From Fidelibacterota bacterium (GTDB taxonomy: Bacteria > Pseudomonadota > Alphaproteobacteria > Rhodospirillales > Rhodospirillaceae), in the NCBI GenBank assembly GCA_947476275.1, contig CANJPQ010000013.1, forward strand, positions 62,001 through 126,000: a stretch of 64,000 nt of DNA, read 5' to 3'. Positions 1 through 9,487 of the stretch are shown here, piece by piece. The notes beneath the pieces are model-generated. The model worked only from the letters and a program-made list of their open reading frames with translations, made no database searches and had not been told where the DNA came from. The translations under genes were made by a program, and so were the position numbers. The number at the start of each line of letters is the position of its first letter. Position 1 is the stretch's first letter.

Positions 1-173
1 ACAAGACGCGGTTCGCGCGCCTCAGCGGACGCGATCTCGCTGCGACCGTGAATCAAGAGGCCCTCGCGATGCTTGTCCGCGAGGGCCTGATGATCGAAAC
101 GCCGGGCGCTCTTCAAACCACCGCGCGCGGCCGGTTGGCGTTGAACGCCGTGGTGCGGGCGCTGTTGGCCTAA
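1..173 (+). CDS. hemW: HemW-like radical SAM protein, C-terminal end (partial)
   Basis: Open frame from base 3 to a TAA stop at 171-173; the gene begins before the window. The last ~56 residues contain LVREGLMIETPG followed by TTARGRLALNAVVRALLA. This is the shape of the C-terminal winged-helix tail of HemW, the oxygen-independent coproporphyrinogen oxidase-like heme chaperone (short helix, hydrophobic turn, then a 'T..GRL.LNAVL..L' ending). The radical SAM CxxxCxxC core lies outside the window, so the call rests only on the tail. Its stop abuts the stop of the converging methyltransferase gene with no base between them. Confidence 0.5.
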   Translation, partial: KTRFARLSGRDLAATVNQEALAMLVREGLMIETPGALQTTARGRLALNAVVRALLA

Positions 174-1352
174 TTACTTTACGCCCGAGACCATGAACCA
201 GCACCGGTGCACGCCCTTGTGGACGTCGCCGAAGCCACCGGCGCCGGGCACTGCTTTGTTGACCGCGTCCTGATAGCCGGTCTGCACATCCTTGAAACCG
301 GCTGCGCGCACGAGTTCGCCGAAGTCCGAGGTGAGCGCACCGCGCCAGAACGGTTCGTTGTTGTAGCTGATCTCATAGTCGCCGCGAATCCGTCCCCAGG
401 TGTCGAGAGATTCGTATTTGGCCGGAACCTCGAGATGAATCAGCACGCCGCCCGGCTTCAGGATGCGGCGGCACTCCGCCATGATGCGCGGCAGCGCCTT
501 GCGCGACGTCTCATGAAGCACGGCAGAGCTGAACACGAGATCGAAGTGATTGTCGGGAAAGTTGGTTTGCTCGGCGTTCTGCTGGGAGAAATGGATGCCG
601 TAACCCAAGTGTTCCGCACGGGCGTAGGCATAGCGCAGCAGCCCTTCGCCGACGTCAATGGCATGCGTTTCCGCAAGCGGCGCGTAGCTCGCCACGGCGA
701 GTGTTGAATGGCCGACCGTGCAACCGATGTCGAGGATGCGCGCGTCCTTGCGGTTCAGCGTCTTGTCCGAGAAGCGCGCGAAATAATGCGCCATGACGGT
801 GTGGCCGCGGATGTCATTCATGAATCCGCCGTTGCGGCCCATGTGATAGATCGCCGCCGCACGATCGAATAGCGCGCCCTGGCGAACGTCGTTTTCACCG
901 ACCACGGCATGGTAATTGCCGGGCATGCAGTGAATGTCGACCGCATCGATATAGCGCGGCACCTCAAAGTTCGGATCGACGGTGAGGGAGCCCTTCGGCG
1001 CCTTGACGTCGGCGAGGGACTTAAGGTCCTCAAGCTGACGGTCGACGCAGGTGCCGGCGCTGTCCCACATCATCTCTTGGGCCGTGCGCGTGAGGAGCGC
1101 CCAGTTCTGATAGGAGCCCTCTTTCGCCAACTCCTTGCCGACCTCGATGTGGCTGGCGGGCTTGGCGCCGGTGCGCGCGGTCATTTCCGGGAGCACCTTG
1201 TTGTTGACCACATCGCGCTGCGACGGCTCGATATCGCTGCCGATGAACGCCTTGAAGTCGGCGACGAACATCTGCTCCGACATCTCGTCGTGCGTGAGGC
1301 CGGGCATCATCGGATGCGGCTTGAGGGGATTGTTGCTTGGCGTGGCGCTCAT
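174..1352 (-). CDS. SAM-dependent class I methyltransferase with a distinctive N-terminal domain (copy 1)
   Basis: 392 residues. Residues ~200-310 form a Methyltransf_11-type Rossmann core. Motif I reads ILDIGCTVGHS at ~205-215, where the usual GxGxG is replaced by GCTVG; then come AIDVG, SQQNAEQTNFPD (~254) and FDLVFSSAVLHE. Residues ~1-195 are a separate conserved region (AQEMMWDS, GSLTVDPNFEVPRYIDAVDIHCMPGNYHAVVGENDVRQGA) with no catalytic motif I recognise. A full-length paralogue lies at 55128-56336 and shares both halves. The gene follows a small helical protein by 14 bases, so the two are probably one operon. Substrate unknown; small-molecule or lipid methylation is possible but not shown. 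Confidence 0.8.
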   Translation of the reverse strand: MSATPSNNPLKPHPMMPGLTHDEMSEQMFVADFKAFIGSDIEPSQRDVVNNKVLPEMTARTGAKPASHIEVGKELAKEGSYQNWALLTRTAQEMMWDSAGTCVDRQLEDLKSLADVKAPKGSLTVDPNFEVPRYIDAVDIHCMPGNYHAVVGENDVRQGALFDRAAAIYHMGRNGGFMNDIRGHTVMAHYFARFSDKTLNRKDARILDIGCTVGHSTLAVASYAPLAETHAIDVGEGLLRYAYARAEHLGYGIHFSQQNAEQTNFPDNHFDLVFSSAVLHETSRKALPRIMAECRRILKPGGVLIHLEVPAKYESLDTWGRIRGDYEISYNNEPFWRGALTSDFGELVRAAGFKDVQTGYQDAVNKAVPGAGGFGDVHKGVHRCWFMVSGVK

Positions 1353-1366
1353 TGACTCTTCTCCGC

Positions 1367-1738
1367 TCAGCCGTCGTTGATTTCGGTGATGACCTTATCG
1401 AGGCCTGCCTCGTCGACCTTCACATCGTAGCGCGCGAGGTCTTCTTTCAAAACGCGGAAGACTTTCCGCATAAGGCGGGTGCGCTGCGCGCTGCGCTCGG
1501 CCATCGCCTCCGGACCTGGCAGAAACTCGTCTACGTCCGGCGGTGAAAATACGCCCTTGGCGGCCGCTAGGCGTTCGTGGGTATCGAGCCTTTCTCGGAG
1601 GATCGAAATCTCGGCGGTCATTGCCACGACCATGGCCATGAGCTGATCGATCGCCCGATCGTCGTGGAATTGGGGCTGTTTGCCCTTAGCGAACCAGACC
1701 TTTTCCTTGGCTCCGGCGGTGCCCGGTGCGGCAACCAT
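1367..1738 (-). CDS. Small helical (probably coiled-coil) protein of unknown function
   Basis: 123 residues from the ATG at 1738, chosen because a strong Shine-Dalgarno (AGGAG) sits just upstream; an upstream in-frame start lacks one. After a short Ala/Gly leader the chain is charged and helical (AIDQLMAMVVAMTAEISILRE, then RLDTHERLAAAKG), with a C-terminal half rich in Lys/Arg/Glu heptads. No signal peptide or membrane span. It lies 14 bases upstream of the methyltransferase, so it may be a partner or scaffold for it; that is inference. I do not recognise a named family. Confidence 0.7.
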   Translation of the reverse strand: MVAAPGTAGAKEKVWFAKGKQPQFHDDRAIDQLMAMVVAMTAEISILRERLDTHERLAAAKGVFSPPDVDEFLPGPEAMAERSAQRTRLMRKVFRVLKEDLARYDVKVDEAGLDKVITEINDG

Positions 1739-1934
1739 GACGTCTCTCCTACGGCCCTGAAGCACTTAGGATGTAAGGATATTTCAGTCGGCAAGCTAGG
1801 GCGCCGGTGGAATTGTTCGGGTTCCGAGCAACACCTTGAGATTAAGGGATTTTGCGTGATTTCCACTCTGGCGTGGGTCCGATTAATCTTTTGCCTTAAA
1901 CATTAGTCCCATCTAACTGGAATCGGCTACCTTT

Positions 1935-1961
1935 TTGCGGTCTGTTTACGTTTCGTATAAA
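1935..1961 (+). promoter_or_regulatory. Weak candidate promoter for dapC
   Basis: TATAAA at 1956-1961 resembles a -10 element. The best -35 is TTGCGG at 1935-1940 with a short 15-base spacer, so the match is weak. It sits ~55 bases before the dapC ATG in the 278-base divergent gap. Confidence 0.25.
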
Positions 1962-2016
1962 CTCTCGGCTGTAAGCATCTGGGGAGAACCGGGATTCCCC
2001 GGGATTTGGGCGGCGG

Positions 2017-3216
2017 ATGTACAATACGCGTCTCGATGGGCTGACGGAGTACCCGTTTCAGCGATTGGCAGCCTTGCTGGAGGGGATCGACCCGCCGGCG
2101 GGCGTTTCACCGTTGATCATGTCGATTGGCGAGCCCCAGCACACGCCGCCGCAACTGCTCCACGAGGGTCTGGCCAAGAGCGCCGGCGATTGGGGGAAGT
2201 ATCCGCCCACGCCGGGCAACCCCGAATACCGCCAGGCCGTCGCGGCGTGGTGCACGCGGCGCTACGCCCTGCCGGAGCGATTCATCGACGCCGATAAGCA
2301 CGTGATGCCGGTGGCGGGGAGCCGCGAGGGTTTGTTCATGGCGGCCCAGCTGTGCGTTCCGCCGACAAAGAACGGTGCGCAGCCCACGGTGCTGATCCCG
2401 AATCCGTTCTACCAAGTCTACTTCGGCGCGGCGGTGATGGCCGGGGCAGAGCCGGTATTCGTGGCCGCGACGGTCGAGACCGGATTCCAGCCGGACTATG
2501 CGACCGTCGCCAAGGACGCGCTGACGCGCGCGGCGATGGCCTATCTGTGCACGCCGGCCAATCCCCAGGGCACAGTGGCCAGTCTGGAGCGGCTTAAGAG
2601 CGCGATCACGCTCGCCCGTACCCACGATTTCGTCCTCATCTCCGACGAGTGCTACTCGGAGATCTATGACGTCGCGCCTCCGGCCGGCGCGCTCGCGGCG
2701 TGTGCTGCCCTGGGCGGCGATCTCAAGAACGTGTTGGTGTTCAATTCGCTTTCGAAGCGCTCCAGCGTGCCGGGCTTGCGCGCCGGGTCGGTCGTCGGCG
2801 ACGCGGACCTGATCGCCAAGTTCTCCAAGCTTCGCGCCCACGGTGGCGCGGTGCAGCCCGTGCCGGTGTTGAATGCCGCCGCCGCGTTATGGCGCGACGA
2901 GACACATGTGGAAGAGAGCCGCGCGCTGTATCGCGCGAAGTTCGACGACGCCGCAAAAGTCTTCGGCAATCGTTTCGGTTTCTATCGGCCCGGTGGCGGC
3001 TTTTTCCTGTGGCTCGACGTAGGCGACGGCGAGAAGGCGGCAAAAGCGCTGTGGCGCGACGCCGGAATCAAAGTTCTACCGGGTGGCTACCTCGCCCGAC
3101 CCGATGCGTCCGGGCGTAATCCCGGCGCCAGCTACATCCGCGTTGCGTTGGTGCACGACCGCGCCCGCACCGCCGATGCCCTTGCCCGCATGAAAGACGT
3201 GCTCGAACGCCTGTAA
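2017..3216 (+). CDS. dapC: Succinyldiaminopimelate aminotransferase-type class I/II aminotransferase
   Basis: 399 residues. PLP-dependent fold-type I aminotransferase resembling the alphaproteobacterial DapC group, which makes N-succinyl-L,L-2,6-diaminopimelate for lysine and peptidoglycan synthesis. The start reads [17 protein letters not shown] and the early LSIGEPQH-type signature is present ([12 protein letters not shown]). The PLP lysine is in [13 protein letters not shown] (Lys at ~247), with the preceding [10 protein letters not shown] Asp/Tyr pair and the late arginine region SYIRVAL. Followed after 10 bases by ftsK. No dapD or dapE is adjacent, so the exact substrate is inferred from family resemblance. 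Confidence 0.85.
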   Translation: MYNTRLDGLTEYPFQRLAALLEGIDPPAGVSPLIMSIGEPQHTPPQLLHEGLAKSAGDWGKYPPTPGNPEYRQAVAAWCTRRYALPERFIDADKHVMPVAGSREGLFMAAQLCVPPTKNGAQPTVLIPNPFYQVYFGAAVMAGAEPVFVAATVETGFQPDYATVAKDALTRAAMAYLCTPANPQGTVASLERLKSAITLARTHDFVLISDECYSEIYDVAPPAGALAACAALGGDLKNVLVFNSLSKRSSVPGLRAGSVVGDADLIAKFSKLRAHGGAVQPVPVLNAAAALWRDETHVEESRALYRAKFDDAAKVFGNRFGFYRPGGGFFLWLDVGDGEKAAKALWRDAGIKVLPGGYLARPDASGRNPGASYIRVALVHDRARTADALARMKDVLERL

Positions 3217-3226
3217 GGATCCGATC

Positions 3227-5668
3227 ATGCCCGCCGCAACCCGTTCCGATGCCGTCCCGTTCCTGCCGCCTGCGTGGGCCGCAACCTTGCGCCGCAGCGT
3301 GAACGCCGCCTTGGGCGCGATGATCCTGGCGGTGTGCGCCGCGGCGCTGACGGCGTTGGCGAGCTATAGCCCGACCGATCCCTCCTTCAACACCGCGACG
3401 CCTTCACAAGCGCAGAACCTGATGGGGGCGCCAGGTGCGGTGTTCGCTGATGCGGCGTTGCAAACCGCCGGCATCGCTGCAGGCGTGCTGTTCCTTGTGA
3501 TCGGCGCGTGGGGTTTGCGCCTGACGCGCGGCGAGACGGTTGGCTGGTTGTGGCTGCGCACGGTGGGCACGATCGCCGCCGTGCTGTTGCTGGCGATGGG
3601 TCTCGAGGGGGTGCCGACGCCGTCGTGGTGGCCGATCAGCGCAGGCCTTGGCGGCTCCGCCGGGCAAGTCTTGGTGGACCTGTGCGTGCGCCACGGCGCC
3701 TTGATGGCGCGGCTGCATCTGGTTGGTGAAATCCTGCGGTTGACGGTTGCGGGTGTCGCAGCCGTGTTCGGCGCGGGCCTGCTGCTATGGGCGTTGACCG
3801 TGCGTCCCATCAGCGTCGGCGCGTCCATGGGCACGGTGATGCGTACGCTGGCCACCAGTGCGCGCACCGCCGCGGCTTGGCCGGTTATGCTGTTCGAGCG
3901 CCTGACGACGCGCGAAGTGAAGGTTGCCAAACCGCGACGTGAACGCAGCGAACCGAAAGTCTCTGCCGCGGACGACGATGAAGGCCATGCGCCGGAAATC
4001 GAGGACGACGCGGACGAGGCCCCTGCCGCCGCCGTTGCCGAAGAAGAGCCGCGCCGGATCGAAACGACTGTGGTGATGCCGCGTGCGAAGTCGACCAAGC
4101 CGTCCAAGCGCGAGATGGAGTCCCGTCAAGGCAGCCTGTTGCGCGACAAGGCACACGGCTTCGAGCTGCCGCCGCTCGATCTCCTTGCGCCGCCGCCGCC
4201 GGAATCCAAGAGCCGCCAGATCAGCAAGGAAGCGCTGGAAAGCAACGCGCGCATGCTGGAATCCGTGCTCGACGATTTCGGCATCAAAGGGCAAGTCGTC
4301 AAAGTGCGACCGGGCCCGGTGGTGACGCTGTACGAACTGGAGCCCGCACCTGGCACCAAAACCTCGCGCGTGGTGTCGCTGGCCGACGACATCGCCCGCT
4401 CCATGAGCGCGGTGTCGGTGCGCATCGCGGTGATCCCGGGGCGCAGCGTGATCGGCATCGAACTGCCCAATGCCGTGCGCGAGACCGTGTACTTGCGGGA
4501 GATGCTGGCGTCTGAGGAATTCGAAAAGGGTGACGGAAAGCTGATCATGGCGCTCGGCAAGGATATCGGCGGCACGCCGATTCTGGCCGACCTCGCCCGC
4601 ATGCCGCATCTGCTGATCGCCGGCACCACCGGTTCGGGCAAGTCGGTCGCGGTCAACACCATGATCACGTCGCTTCTCTACAAGAACACCCCTGCCGATC
4701 TGCGTTTCGTCATGATCGATCCGAAGATGCTCGAACTGTCGGTCTATGACGGCATCCCGCATCTGTTGGCGCCCGTCGTCACCGAGCCCGGCAAGGCCGT
4801 GATGGCCCTGAAGTGGGTCGTGCGCGAGATGGAGAATCGCTATCGCTCCATGAGCCAGCTGTCGGTGCGCAATATCGCCGGCTATAACCAGCGCCTGATC
4901 GAGGCCTCGAAGAAGGGCAAGTCGCTGACGAAGACGGTGCAGACGGGCTTCGACCCGTCCACCGGGGCGCCGACCTACGAAGAACAGGCGCTCGATCTCA
5001 CGCCGCTGCCCTACATCGTGGTCATCATCGACGAGATGGCGGACCTAATGTTGGTTGCCGGGAAGGATGTCGAGCAGGCCGTGCAGCGCCTGGCGCAAAT
5101 GGCGCGCGCCGCCGGCATTCACGTGATCATGGCGACACAGCGTCCGTCGGTCGACGTGATCACGGGCACCATCAAGGCGAATTTCCCGACGCGCATCAGC
5201 TTCCAGGTCACGTCCAAGATCGACAGCCGCACCATCCTCGGCGAACAAGGTGCGGAGCAGCTGCTCGGCCAGGGCGACATGCTTTACATGGCCGCCGGCG
5301 GCCGCATCACCCGCGTGCACGGGCCGTTCTGTTCGGACAAGGAAGTCGAAGCGATCACCGAGCAGCAGCGCGAGCAGGGCCAGCCCGACTATGTCGAAGA
5401 GGTCACGCAGGATGACGACGGCGACGGTGCGCCCGGTTTCTCCACCGGCGGCAATACCTCCAGCGGCGACGCCCTGTTCGACCAGGCGGTCGCACTGATC
5501 GCCCGGGAGCGCAAGGCGTCCACCAGCTTCGTGCAGCGTCACTTGCAGATCGGCTACAACCGCGCCGCCCGCATCATTGAAGAGATGGAAAACCAGGGCA
5601 TGGTGAGCCGCGCTAACCATGTCGGCAAGCGGGAAGTGCTGCTGCCGTCCACGGGCGAAGCCGCCTAG
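3227..5668 (+). CDS. ftsK: DNA translocase FtsK
   Basis: 813 residues. Hexameric ATP-driven motor at the division septum that moves terminus DNA and activates dimer resolution. N-terminal hydrophobic segments (~20-190) are the membrane anchor. A charged Pro/Glu linker (~225-320) follows, then the alpha/beta motor with Walker A GTTGSGKS (~465-472) and Walker [12 protein letters not shown] (~598). The C-terminal ~65 residues are the winged-helix gamma domain that reads polar DNA motifs ([19 protein letters not shown], then [10 protein letters not shown]). The linker is short compared with E. coli FtsK but normal for alphaproteobacteria. Lies between dapC and lolA, same strand. Confidence 0.97.
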   Translation: MPAATRSDAVPFLPPAWAATLRRSVNAALGAMILAVCAAALTALASYSPTDPSFNTATPSQAQNLMGAPGAVFADAALQTAGIAAGVLFLVIGAWGLRLTRGETVGWLWLRTVGTIAAVLLLAMGLEGVPTPSWWPISAGLGGSAGQVLVDLCVRHGALMARLHLVGEILRLTVAGVAAVFGAGLLLWALTVRPISVGASMGTVMRTLATSARTAAAWPVMLFERLTTREVKVAKPRRERSEPKVSAADDDEGHAPEIEDDADEAPAAAVAEEEPRRIETTVVMPRAKSTKPSKREMESRQGSLLRDKAHGFELPPLDLLAPPPPESKSRQISKEALESNARMLESVLDDFGIKGQVVKVRPGPVVTLYELEPAPGTKTSRVVSLADDIARSMSAVSVRIAVIPGRSVIGIELPNAVRETVYLREMLASEEFEKGDGKLIMALGKDIGGTPILADLARMPHLLIAGTTGSGKSVAVNTMITSLLYKNTPADLRFVMIDPKMLELSVYDGIPHLLAPVVTEPGKAVMALKWVVREMENRYRSMSQLSVRNIAGYNQRLIEASKKGKSLTKTVQTGFDPSTGAPTYEEQALDLTPLPYIVVIIDEMADLMLVAGKDVEQAVQRLAQMARAAGIHVIMATQRPSVDVITGTIKANFPTRISFQVTSKIDSRTILGEQGAEQLLGQGDMLYMAAGGRITRVHGPFCSDKEVEAITEQQREQGQPDYVEEVTQDDDGDGAPGFSTGGNTSSGDALFDQAVALIARERKASTSFVQRHLQIGYNRAARIIEEMENQGMVSRANHVGKREVLLPSTGEAA

Positions 5669-5736
5669 GTAGACTTCGCCTTCACGTCGCCATACTGTGC
5701 CGCCACTTTGTGGGGCACAGCTATGGAGCGTCCCTG

Positions 5737-6354
5737 ATGCGTCGCCTGATTCTCATCGCCTTTCTCACGCTGTTTGCCGTGCCCGCTTTCGCGTTGACGG
5801 ACGCGGAGAGCGCGATGGTGAAGAAGGCCGAGACGTATCTCAACGGCATCGCCACCCTGAAGGCGCGCTTCACCCAGGTGAATGCGGATGGGTCGAGCCA
5901 CGAGGGCGACCTGTACATCTCGCGCCCGGGCAAGATGCGGCTGGTCTATGACCCGCCCACGCCGATGCTGATGGTCGCCGACGGGGTGTTCCTGATCTAC
6001 GTCGACAAGGACATGGACGACGTCAGCCATATCGATCTCAACGACACGCCGGCGGGACTGCTGCTGAAAGCCAATCTCAGCTTCACCGATGCGGCCGTGA
6101 AACTGATCAGCGTGAAGCAAGGACCTGGCACGGTGGAAATCACCGCAACCCAAACCAAGGATACTGCTGCGGGTAAGCTTACCTTCGTGTTCGCCGACGG
6201 ACCTTTCGAGCTAAAGCAGTGGCGGGTGGTGGATGCGCAAAACAAGGAAGTGCGCGTGACCCTTTCCAACACCGTTTTGGGCGGCAAACTCGACTCAAAA
6301 TTGTTCAAATACGACGCCCGCAAGGAAAGCCGGGGCACGTCGGACCGGGATTAG
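5737..6354 (+). CDS. lolA: Outer-membrane lipoprotein carrier protein LolA
   Basis: 205 residues from the ATG at 5737 (GGAG 8 bases upstream); an upstream in-frame ATG would add nine residues in front of the signal peptide. MRRLILIAFLTLFAVPAFA is a Sec signal peptide. The mature part matches periplasmic LolA, which ferries lipoproteins from LolCDE to the outer membrane: ETYLNGIATLKARFTQVNADG, the SRPGKMRLVYDPP strand pair and a VTLSNTVLGGKLDSKLFKY tail. Sits directly behind ftsK, a frequent arrangement. Confidence 0.9.
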   Translation: MRRLILIAFLTLFAVPAFALTDAESAMVKKAETYLNGIATLKARFTQVNADGSSHEGDLYISRPGKMRLVYDPPTPMLMVADGVFLIYVDKDMDDVSHIDLNDTPAGLLLKANLSFTDAAVKLISVKQGPGTVEITATQTKDTAAGKLTFVFADGPFELKQWRVVDAQNKEVRVTLSNTVLGGKLDSKLFKYDARKESRGTSDRD

Positions 6355-6657
6355 CCCAGAGTCCCTCCGTTCGAGTCGTTTTAACCCGCTGGACGATTCT
6401 TGGAAGAGTTGTCCGAAAATTGCCTTTTGCCGGCCCAAGAGCCGCCGTCGCCGTTTTGGCAGGATAGGGCGAAGGGATTGTTCCCAAACCCTTTTCGGAC
6501 CCATCGCCAGAAACGCGCAAAAATGTATGGCGGCCATGTGCAGGCGCGCCTTTGAGACGACTCGAAACGGGCCCCATAGTCCTCGCCAGATGTTGCGCTT
6601 CTTCTTGGCCGCAACGGGCTGGGTTCCGGTATCCCCTACCTTCCCGGCGCTATCATC
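6355..6657. other. Gene-poor stretch between lolA and the terminator; possible small-RNA locus
   Basis: About 300 bases with no convincing protein gene on either strand; the long minus-strand frame across it is a shadow of xthA. It ends in a perfect plus-strand intrinsic terminator. It could be the lolA 3' untranslated region or a separate small RNA. I recognise no known RNA family in it. Confidence 0.35.
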
Positions 6658-6694
6658 GGCGCCCGATGTCCCCCACATCGGGCGCCATTTTTTT
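6658..6694 (+). terminator. Rho-independent terminator upstream of xthA
   Basis: Perfect 12-bp stem: GGCGCCCGATGT at 6658-6669 and ACATCGGGCGCC at 6675-6686, with a CCCCC loop. It is followed by A and seven T (6688-6694). The T-run is present only on the plus strand, so it ends a plus-strand transcript (lolA or an RNA from the preceding gap). It lies 29 bases before the xthA start. Confidence 0.85.
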
Positions 6695-6723
6695 GCCCCC
6701 CCTTTATCGCGACCGACGCCTGA

Positions 6724-7554
6724 ATGCTTTCGCTGCTGACCTGGAACGTCAACTCGATCCGCAAGCGGATCGACGGCCTTGCGCGTCTGGCTGAAACCAC
6801 GAACGCGGACGTGATCTGCCTGCAGGAGACCAAGGTCGATGGTCACCTGTTCCCCACCGACGCCATGACCGAGATCGGGTTTCCGTACCAGGCCATCGCC
6901 GGACAGCCCGGCTACAATGGGGTGGCGATCCTGTCGAGGTGGCCGCTGCATGACATCGCGCGCATCCATCATTGCGAACGCCAGGACGCGCGCCACATTG
7001 CCGCGACCATCCGCCCGGAAGACGGCGCTCCGATCGACGAAGCGATCCAGATTCACAGTCTGTATGTGCCCGCGGGCGGACCGATTCCCGATCCCGAGGC
7101 AAATCCGAAGTTCGCGCACAAACTGAAATTCCTCGATGCGGTGGCGGATCATTTCGCTGGCGGTTACGGCTATCGCGACCCCATGGTGCTGATGGGCGAT
7201 TTCAACGTGGCACCCTTGCCTGCTGACGTTTGGGATCACTTGAAGCTTTCCAAGATCGTGACCCATACGCCGATCGAGATCGCCGCACTTGAGCGGTTGA
7301 AGCGCTCGCTTGCCTTCATCGATGTGGTGCGCGAACTGATCCCGGCGGATGATCCGGTCTTCACCTGGTGGAGCTACCGTGCAGCGGATTGGCAGGCGGT
7401 GAACAAAGGCAGGCGGCTGGATCACATCTGGGTCACGCCGCCGCTGAAGGCTCATATCGCGGGAGTTGAGGTTCTGGTCGACGTGCGGCATTGGCAGCCG
7501 CCTTCGGATCACGTGCCGGTGCTTCTGAAGCTTGGAAAACCGCCAGCCATCTGA
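6724..7554 (+). CDS. xthA: Exodeoxyribonuclease III / AP endonuclease
   Basis: 276 residues. Metal-dependent endonuclease/exonuclease/phosphatase fold that cuts at abasic sites and removes 3' blocking groups in base-excision repair. Visible motifs: [10 protein letters not shown] at the N-terminus, ICLQETKVD (metal-binding Glu ~34), LMGDFNVAP (Asp/Asn), [10 protein letters not shown] and the catalytic SDHVPVLL at the C-terminus. The ATG at 6724 gives the usual family start ([13 protein letters not shown]). Isolated from lolA by a strong terminator and followed by hslV. Confidence 0.93.
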   Translation: MLSLLTWNVNSIRKRIDGLARLAETTNADVICLQETKVDGHLFPTDAMTEIGFPYQAIAGQPGYNGVAILSRWPLHDIARIHHCERQDARHIAATIRPEDGAPIDEAIQIHSLYVPAGGPIPDPEANPKFAHKLKFLDAVADHFAGGYGYRDPMVLMGDFNVAPLPADVWDHLKLSKIVTHTPIEIAALERLKRSLAFIDVVRELIPADDPVFTWWSYRAADWQAVNKGRRLDHIWVTPPLKAHIAGVEVLVDVRHWQPPSDHVPVLLKLGKPPAI

Positions 7555-7568
7555 CGGTGGCGGGTCAG

Positions 7569-7598
7569 CTTGCAACCGTTGTGCAAACATCCCATGTT
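7569..7598 (+). promoter_or_regulatory. Probable RpoH (heat-shock sigma) promoter of hslVU
   Basis: CTTGCAA at 7569-7575, then a 14-base spacer, then TCCCATGT at 7590-7597. This closely follows the sigma-32 consensus CTTGAAA - N11-15 - CCCCATNT. It lies ~30-60 bases before the hslV ATG, in the gap after xthA. HslVU is a classical member of the RpoH regulon, which supports the reading. Confidence 0.6.
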
Positions 7599-7628
7599 GA
7601 GACTTCCCCCAAAGCTTTCGAGCGTCTT

Positions 7629-8174
7629 ATGAGTTCTGAACCTTCGATGCACGGCACCACCATCCTGGCGGTGCGTAAGAACGGCAAGATAGTTATCGCC
7701 GGTGACGGTCAGGTCACGCTCGGCCATCAGATCGTGAAGGCCACCGCACGCAAAGTGCGTCGTTTGGGCAGCGGCGGAAGCGTGATCGGCGGATTCGCCG
7801 GTGCAACCGCCGATGCCTTTACCCTTTTCGAGCGATTGGAAGCGAAGCTCGAGAAACATCCCGGCCAGCTGACGCGGGCTTGCGTGGAACTGGCGAAGGA
7901 TTGGCGGACGGACCGTTATCTGCGCCGCCTGGAAGCCATGATGGCGGTGGCGGATCAGGATGTGTCGTTGATCCTCTCCGGGACCGGCGATGTGTTGGAA
8001 CCGGATGACGGCATCATCGGCATCGGCTCAGGCGGAGCCTATGCGTTGGCCGCGGCGCGCGCGCTGATCGATCAGCAGGACTTGGACGCGGAAGCGATCG
8101 TGCGCCGCTCCATGGCGATCGCCGCCGATATCTGCATCTACACCAACCGCAACTTGACGATAGAAAGCCTATGA
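7629..8174 (+). CDS. hslV: ATP-dependent protease subunit HslV
   Basis: 181 residues from the ATG at 7629; a longer in-frame start overlapping xthA is rejected. HslV is the Thr-nucleophile peptidase double ring of the HslUV protease. The short propeptide MSSEPSMHG precedes TTILAVRK, so the catalytic Thr is exposed after processing. [30 protein letters not shown] and [16 protein letters not shown] are the family blocks. Translationally coupled to hslU by a 4-base ATGA overlap. Confidence 0.97.
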   Translation: MSSEPSMHGTTILAVRKNGKIVIAGDGQVTLGHQIVKATARKVRRLGSGGSVIGGFAGATADAFTLFERLEAKLEKHPGQLTRACVELAKDWRTDRYLRRLEAMMAVADQDVSLILSGTGDVLEPDDGIIGIGSGGAYALAAARALIDQQDLDAEAIVRRSMAIAADICIYTNRNLTIESL

Positions 8175-9487
8175 GCACGAGCGCGTTTTCGCCGCGGGAG
8201 ATCGTTTCCGAACTCGACCGCTACATCATCGGCCAAAATGACGCCAAGCGCGCCGTGGCCATCGCCCTGCGTAACCGCTGGCGCCGGCAGCAACTGGCGC
8301 CGGATCTGCGCGAAGAGGTGATGCCCAAGAACATCCTGATGGTCGGGCCCACCGGTGTCGGCAAGACCGAGATCGCGCGCCGGCTGGCGCGCCTGGCCAA
8401 CGCGCCGTTCCTGAAGGTCGAGGCGACAAAGTTCACCGAGGTGGGTTACGTCGGCCGCGATGTGGAAAGCATCATCCGCGACCTCATGGAAATCGCCCTG
8501 ACCATGACACGCGAGCGCCTGCGCAAAGCAGTGACGGCGAAAGCCGAAGCGGCGGCGGAGGATCGCGTGCTTGATGCCTTGGTGGGCGACAGCGCGTCAG
8601 TCGAAACGCGGCAGAAGTTCCGCAAGATGCTGCGCGAGGGGTCCCTGGCGGAAAAGGAAATCGAGGTACAGGTGCAGGACGCCGCCGGTGCCACGATGCC
8701 GACGATGGATATTCCGGGCATGCCCGGCGCGCAGATGGGCATGGTGAACCTGGGCGAAATGTTCGGCGGCATGTTCGCCAACCGCACCCGACCGCGGAAA
8801 ATGAGCGTGCAGCAGTCCTACGAAGTGCTGATGCGCGAGGAATCCGACAAGCTGCTCGATCAAGAGCGCGTGACGCGGGAAGCCATCGCAGCGGTCGAGA
8901 ACGACGGCATCGTATTCCTGGATGAAATCGACAAGATCACGGCGCGCCAGGATGCCCGCGGTGCCGACGTGAGTCGGGAAGGTGTGCAGCGCGACTTGCT
9001 GCCTTTGATCGAAGGCACCACGGTGTCGACGAAACACGGCCCGGTAAAGACCGACCATATCCTGTTCATCGCCTCGGGCGCATTCCACCTCGCCAAGCCG
9101 GCGGACCTGCTGCCGGAACTGCAGGGCCGCTTGCCGATCCGGGTCGAACTCAAGGCGCTGTCGCGCGACGATTTGGTGCGCATCCTGACCGAGACGGAGG
9201 CCAGCTTGATCCGCCAGTACACGGCGCTGCTGGCGACGGAAAACGTCACCCTCGAATTCGCCGACGACGCGGTTCCTGCAATTGCGGACCTGGCGGCGGA
9301 GATCAACACGGCGGTCGAGAACATCGGCGCACGGCGGCTGCACACAGTGCTGGAACGTCTATTGGAAGAGATCAGCTTCACCGCCACCGATCGTGCGGGC
9401 GAGACCTTCCGGGTCGATGCGGCCTATGTCCGCAGCCAGGTGGGTGAGCTCGCGAAGAAGGGCGACTTGAGCAGATTTATTCTGTAG
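8171..9487 (+). CDS. hslU: ATP-dependent protease ATPase subunit HslU
   Basis: 438 residues. AAA+ Clp/Hsp100 unfoldase that feeds HslV. N-terminal [33 protein letters not shown], Walker A GPTGVGKT (~59-66), Walker [11 protein letters not shown] (~247), sensor arginines in the [12 protein letters not shown] region, and the C-terminal [14 protein letters not shown] tail that docks into HslV. The I domain (~110-240) is rich in Met/Gly ([20 protein letters not shown]). Overlaps hslV by 4 bases; its stop directly abuts the stop of the converging kinase gene. Confidence 0.98.
   Translation: MSTSAFSPREIVSELDRYIIGQNDAKRAVAIALRNRWRRQQLAPDLREEVMPKNILMVGPTGVGKTEIARRLARLANAPFLKVEATKFTEVGYVGRDVESIIRDLMEIALTMTRERLRKAVTAKAEAAAEDRVLDALVGDSASVETRQKFRKMLREGSLAEKEIEVQVQDAAGATMPTMDIPGMPGAQMGMVNLGEMFGGMFANRTRPRKMSVQQSYEVLMREESDKLLDQERVTREAIAAVENDGIVFLDEIDKITARQDARGADVSREGVQRDLLPLIEGTTVSTKHGPVKTDHILFIASGAFHLAKPADLLPELQGRLPIRVELKALSRDDLVRILTETEASLIRQYTALLATENVTLEFADDAVPAIADLAAEINTAVENIGARRLHTVLERLLEEISFTATDRAGETFRVDAAYVRSQVGELAKKGDLSRFIL

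Noticed and set aside
6295-7590. Long minus-strand open frame over xthA and the upstream gap
   Set aside because: It mirrors xthA in another frame, is rich in Arg/His/Asp as GC-rich shadows are, and has no recognisable motif.
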